Assembly: GCA_040289295.1 (NCBI GenBank)
Contig: PSLA01000010.1
Coordinates: 1-64,000, forward strand
Direction: 5' to 3'
Source: J051 sp040289295
Lineage (GTDB): Bacteria > Armatimonadota > Fimbriimonadia > Fimbriimonadales > ATM1
DNA: 64,000 nucleotides
Shown: positions 60,819 to 64,000 of the stretch, one piece after another
Layout of the letters: every line of letters begins with the position of its first letter
Position numbering within the stretch: the stretch's first letter is position 1
The notes under the pieces: generated by a model
Seen by the model: the letters and a program-made list of their open reading frames with translations, nothing else
Told to the model about the DNA's origin: nothing
Database searches by the model: none
Program-made: the position numbers and the translations under genes

Positions 60819-61601
60819 ATGGCACAACCAACAAACACGTACACGCCAGCGGCGGGACCGCGCATACGATTTGAAGTGATCGGGGAGGCCTGGGGAGAGT
60901 TTATGCGGAACATTGGCACCTGGGTCGTTGCGCAGCTTGTTCTATTGACAATCGTTGCCGCAATCTGGTTTCTTGGCTTCTTCGTCGTCCTTACTCCGGC
61001 CATGTTGTCGGGAGACACCCGTGCGGGTTTCATCGCGTCCCTGTTCGCATACTTTGTGCTGCTGCTTCTCATCCTGCTCGTCTCGGGCGTCTTTACCGGG
61101 GGGCTGTTTCGCATGGCGATTCGACAGCTCCGAGGCGAGATGCCGGCTGTAGGCGACTTGTTTCAGTCATTCGATCTTGCGCCTCGATTCATCGCCGCGC
61201 AACTCATCATCGGCGTACTTACGTACGTTGGCTTCTTCCTGTGCATCATTCCGGGCCTGATATTCGCCGGACTTACGTTCCTCGCCTATCCCATCCTGGC
61301 GGATCAGAACGTCGGCTCCGTTGGTTCAATTCGAATGACTTGGCAAGCGCTCAATATGAGTTGGGAAGCGCTCAAGAAGGACTGGCTCATGGCGATTCTA
61401 TTCTTCTTTGTCCTCGCGATCGTTGCAGAGATTGGTTCGATCGCATGCGGCATCGGGGTGGTGTTCACGCTACCAATGTTTTTCCTCGGCATCGCGATCG
61501 TGTACCGCGACTTCTTCCCCGAGCGCTTCGCCGCTCAGTCAACTGCCCCAACCGGAGCGCCGACGCCGCCCGCGCAGCCACCCGCACAGCCGGGAATGTA
61601 A
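60819..61601 (+). CDS. Multipass membrane protein of unknown function
   Basis: 260 aa with about six hydrophobic segments: TWVVAQLVLLTIVAAIWFLGFFVVL, FIASLFAYFVLLLLILLVSGVF, LIIGVLTYVGFFLCIIPGLIFAGL, WLMAILFFFVLAIVAEIGSIACGIG and VFTLPMFFLGIAIVY. FCIIPGLIFAGLTFLAYPILADQNVG with MTWQAL resembles the DUF975 and GlpM-like helix-turn motif (PG.......y..a..li.d....a..al..S). The Pro/Gln-rich C-terminal tail is soluble. Function unknown. Confidence 0.75.
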   Translation: MAQPTNTYTPAAGPRIRFEVIGEAWGEFMRNIGTWVVAQLVLLTIVAAIWFLGFFVVLTPAMLSGDTRAGFIASLFAYFVLLLLILLVSGVFTGGLFRMAIRQLRGEMPAVGDLFQSFDLAPRFIAAQLIIGVLTYVGFFLCIIPGLIFAGLTFLAYPILADQNVGSVGSIRMTWQALNMSWEALKKDWLMAILFFFVLAIVAEIGSIACGIGVVFTLPMFFLGIAIVYRDFFPERFAAQSTAPTGAPTPPAQPPAQPGM

Positions 61602-61641
61602 CGTCGACAGCGTCTCCCGCGCGGCGGTATCCTTGACCCGC

Positions 61642-63012
61642 ATGCGGTCCATCAACCCAACGACCTGCGAAGTAATCCGCGAGTGGCAGCCGACCAGCGG
61701 TGAGCAGGTACTCGACGCACTGAAGGCTGCCGAGCGAGCGTTCGTTGGTTGGCGCGACGGCGGCTTCGGGCCGCGGGGTGAAGTGATGCGCTCCGCCGCA
61801 GCCATCCTGCGAAGGGACAAACCCTCGCTCGCGCGACTGATGGCAGACGAAATGGGCAAGCCGCTCCCCCAGGGCGAGGCAGAAGTCGAGAAGTGCGCTT
61901 TGACGTGCGAGTACTACGCCGACAACGCCGAGCGATTCCTCGCTGACGAGCCGGTTCCGTTCGATGATGGCTTGAAAGCCGCCGTGGTGTTTCGTCCGCT
62001 CGGCTGCGTGCTCGCGGTGATGCCGTGGAACTTTCCGCTCTGGCAAGTGTTTCGCTTCGCGTCGCCCGCCCTAATGGCGGGAAACACCGCCGTACTTAAG
62101 CACGCCTCGAACGTGTGCGGTTGCGCAACCGAGATTGAGAGGGTTTTCCGAGAGGCCGGCGCGCCCGACGGCGTTTTCCAAACGCTTCTCATTAACAGCG
62201 ATCAAGTGGAGCAAGTTATCGCCAACCCGATTGTGCAGGCTGTTACACTCACCGGCAGCACGCCCGCGGGCAGCGCCGTCGCCTCCGCAGCCGGCGCGCA
62301 CCTAAAGAAAACCGTGCTCGAACTGGGAGGAAGCGACCCATACGTCGTGCTCGCCGATTGCGACCTCGAGCGAACCGTGGATACGTGCGTCACGTCTAGG
62401 CTCATCAACTCTGGGCAGAGTTGCATCGCGGCGAAGCGGTTTATTGTCGATAAAGCTGTCTACTCTGAGTTCGTTGATGCAATGACCCAACTCATGTCCA
62501 AAAGAAGATTCGGCCCACCGACCGACACCAACGTCGATATTGGGCCGCTCGCGCGAGCAGACCTTCGAGATGAACTGCACTCCCAAGTGCTCCGCTCCGT
62601 GCACAAGGGCGCGCACATCACCACTGGGGGCCAAGTGCCGCAAGGAGTTGGCGCCTTTTATCCGCCCACGGTGCTATCAGGCGTAACGCCGGGGATGCCC
62701 GCATTCGACGAGGAGATCTTCGGGCCCGTTGCCGCTGTCATCGAGGCTGACGACCTTGAGGACGCCATCCGACTCGCGAACGCAAGCCCGTTTGGACTCG
62801 GGGCAGCCGTGTTCACATCTGACTTGGAAAAAGGAAAGCGTGTCGCCTCGCACTGCCTGGATGCCGGCTGTTGTTTCGTGAATGACTTCGTACGCTCGGA
62901 CCCCAGGCTTCCCTTCGGCGGAATCAAGCGAAGTGGATACGGACGCGAACTTTCACCGTTCGGAATAAGGGAGTTTGTCAATATAAAAAGCCTTGTTTGG
63001 CCTGACGGGTAA
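61642..63012 (+). CDS. NAD(P)-dependent aldehyde dehydrogenase, succinate-semialdehyde dehydrogenase-like
   Basis: About 456 aa from the ATG at 61642; the open frame extends upstream only by overlapping the membrane-protein gene. SINPTTCEVIREWQPTSGEQV is the usual GabD/YneI start. VMPWNFPLWQVFRFASPALMAGNTAVLKHA (about 133-162) binds cofactor, TGSTPAGSAVA is the coenzyme turn, LELGGSDPYVVL holds the general base Glu, and NSGQSCIAAKRF the catalytic Cys. EEIFGPVAAV and NDFVRSDPRLPFGGIKRSGYGRELSPFGIREF complete it. Likely oxidises succinate semialdehyde or a similar small aldehyde. Confidence 0.93.
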   Translation: MRSINPTTCEVIREWQPTSGEQVLDALKAAERAFVGWRDGGFGPRGEVMRSAAAILRRDKPSLARLMADEMGKPLPQGEAEVEKCALTCEYYADNAERFLADEPVPFDDGLKAAVVFRPLGCVLAVMPWNFPLWQVFRFASPALMAGNTAVLKHASNVCGCATEIERVFREAGAPDGVFQTLLINSDQVEQVIANPIVQAVTLTGSTPAGSAVASAAGAHLKKTVLELGGSDPYVVLADCDLERTVDTCVTSRLINSGQSCIAAKRFIVDKAVYSEFVDAMTQLMSKRRFGPPTDTNVDIGPLARADLRDELHSQVLRSVHKGAHITTGGQVPQGVGAFYPPTVLSGVTPGMPAFDEEIFGPVAAVIEADDLEDAIRLANASPFGLGAAVFTSDLEKGKRVASHCLDAGCCFVNDFVRSDPRLPFGGIKRSGYGRELSPFGIREFVNIKSLVWPDG

Positions 63013-63038
63013 ACTCCGCTCGATGACCACGATTCCGG

Positions 63039-63071
63039 CCCCCTCTCCCACGAGGAGAGGGCTGGGGTGAG
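63039..63071. repeat. Family A palindromic repeat
   Basis: CCCCCTCTCCCACGAGGAGA then GGGCTGGGGTGAG, between the aldehyde dehydrogenase and the truncated aldo/keto reductase. Confidence 0.75.
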
Positions 63072-63077
63072 TGAGCG

Positions 63078-63626
63078 ATGCTCCCCGGAGCGCAAATCGT
63101 CCCCCTCGATGAGGGCGCCCGCGTGGCCGTTAACGACAGCAGCACCCTAAACCAAGCTTTTCGCGGAGCGGTAAAAGGGCTAGAACGGGCGAAAAAGGAG
63201 GGACTGACGAGGTTCATCGGCATAACCGGGCACACCCGGCCAGAAATTATCTTGCGCGCCATCGAAGAGTACCCGTTCGACTCGATACTCGTGCCAGTCA
63301 GCGCGGCGGACAACTGGATCGGCGACTTCGCGAGCGAAGTCATCCCGAAGGCAAGCGCGAAACGCATCGCCATCGTCGGCATGAAGGCGCTCAAAGGCGT
63401 CGAGCGAGCTGAGGGTGGGGTCAAGGACCCTGCACCCTGGTTGCGCTACGCGCTTAGTCTCCCCGTTGACACGCTCACCGTGGGCTTTCGAAGGTACAGA
63501 GACGTGCTGCACAACCTTCCAATCGTCCAAGCGTTCACACCGATGTCGCGGAAGGAGCGACGCGACCTCGAGGACCGCGCACGTAGGTTCGCCAACGACG
63601 ATACGTTCTGGTGGAAGAAACGCTGA
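63078..63626 (+). pseudogene. N-terminally truncated aldo/keto reductase
   Basis: 182 aa covering only the second half of the TIM barrel: AVKGLERAKKEGLTRFIGITGHTRPEIILRAI, EYPFDSILVPVSAADNW, PKASAKRIAIVGMKALKG and the C-terminal ALSLPVDTLTVGFRRYRDVLHNLPI. About 100-130 N-terminal residues, including the catalytic Tyr and Asp, are absent, and the break falls 7 bp after a family A palindrome. It is most likely a remnant, though the remaining frame is open. Confidence 0.7.
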
Positions 63627-63949
63627 TTCGAGTCCATCTCGGCTGGCAGCCCGACGCGACGTTCTCGGAAGCGTTGCGGAAGGGGCTGCCAGAAGGTGTC
63701 TCCGTTACCGTAGGCGATCCACCACACCCGAACACTGAAATACTGGTATGGGGACGTCCCACCCTCGAGCAGCTGCAGAATCTGCCCTCCCTACGTGCAG
63801 TAATAGTGCCATTCACTGGCGTTCCACCAGAAACAATCGAGGCTGTTCGCGCTGTGTACGGCGTAACGCTTCACAACCTCCACCACAATGCGCCGGCGAC
63901 TGCGGAGATGGCGATGGCATTGCTTTTCGCCGCCGCCAAGCGCCTGATT
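63611..63949 (+). CDS. D-2-hydroxyacid dehydrogenase, N-terminal part only
   Basis: From a GTG overlapping the aldo/keto reductase end by 16 bp, 113 residues are readable before the sequence turns to N. IRVHLGWQPDATFSEALRKG starts the fold, TEILVWGRPTLEQLQNLPSLRAVIVPFTGVPPETI and VTLHNLHHNAPATAEMAMALLFAAAKRLI fit the phosphoglycerate-dehydrogenase-like family (substrate loop and the N..aVAE.a...ll...r motif). The NAD-binding half lies beyond the window. Confidence 0.8.
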
Positions 63950-64000
63950 NNNNNNNNNNNNNNNNNNNNNNNNNNNNNNNNNNNNNNNNNNNNNNNNNNN
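63950..64000. other. Assembly gap to the window end (N)
   Basis: 51 unsequenced bases; the D-2-hydroxyacid dehydrogenase gene continues into it. Confidence 1.

Overview
The window looks like a draft scaffold of a high-GC, diderm (Gram-negative-type) bacterium, most plausibly a member of the Armatimonadota or a similar poorly cultured lineage. That placement is an inference from the gene mix: a TolC/RND envelope export system, lipobox lipoproteins, a DUF6941 protein, a DUF6786 remnant, a DUF5117-type metalloprotease, a GHL10-like hydrolase, a translin homologue and a 'quinate dehydrogenase'-like protein. No rRNA or marker tree is available here. Five runs of N (10360-10394, 22945-23014, 24348-24430, 55567-55603, 63950-64000) interrupt genes. 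No tRNA or rRNA gene was recognised.

Layout: 1-113 holds two hairpin repeats with a 66-bp period, probably the distal end of a CRISPR array. It faces a compact type III-like effector operon on the minus strand (5323 down to 513): an HD-containing Cas10 without a visible GGDD cyclase motif, a Cas5-like RAMP with a long helical tail, and two Cas7-like RAMPs, only one of which keeps the catalytic Asp. 5.5-12.9 kb is metabolic: type II NADH dehydrogenase, YciI, GuaB, a cyanobacterial-type acyl-ACP reductase homologue and an acyl-CoA dehydrogenase. 12.9-19 kb has a secreted metalloprotease, then a tatA / unknown / PqqD-like / miniature FtsX / LolD operon. 19-26 kb carries SelA coupled to an HD-GYP-like protein, a nitroreductase, XdhC, a frameshifted homocysteine methyltransferase-MTHFR fusion and Mrp.

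26-33 kb is an efflux operon tetR-tolC-hlyD-acrB on the minus strand. A perfect 16-bp palindrome overlaps its promoter, strongly suggesting autorepression. ftsZ diverges from it. 34.6-46 kb mixes a GYF_2/TM2 protein, hydrolase, TrpA, RfbD, Cdd-MutS2, QueF-HisG, DoxX, an ArgC-like protein lacking its cysteine, and two degraded genes. 46-54 kb is a plus-strand run: an unknown, RadC, translin, GHL10-like, DUF6941, FtsY, a binding-protein-like lipoprotein, DUF503 and GlmL/MutL-like. 54-64 kb has PhhB, MgtC, a TMTC-like TPR membrane protein, a GT2-GtrA glycosyltransferase, a frameshifted choice-of-anchor B protein, a GabD-like aldehyde dehydrogenase, a truncated aldo/keto reductase and a partial D-2-hydroxyacid dehydrogenase.

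Two dispersed repeat families run through the window. Family A is a palindromic element of about 33 bp (CCCTCTCCC..GGGAGAGGG followed by CGGGGTGAGGG), at least eleven copies. It lies between genes and also inside or at the edges of reading frames (XdhC, MutS2, the methyltransferase/MTHFR linker, the hydrolase and HlyD C-termini, the TrpA start). Family B contains GTTCGCGAGACGCTCACGCT and occupies most gene-free stretches. These repeats, several pseudogenes and the frameshifts suggest ongoing small-scale erosion, though some frameshifts could be sequencing errors.
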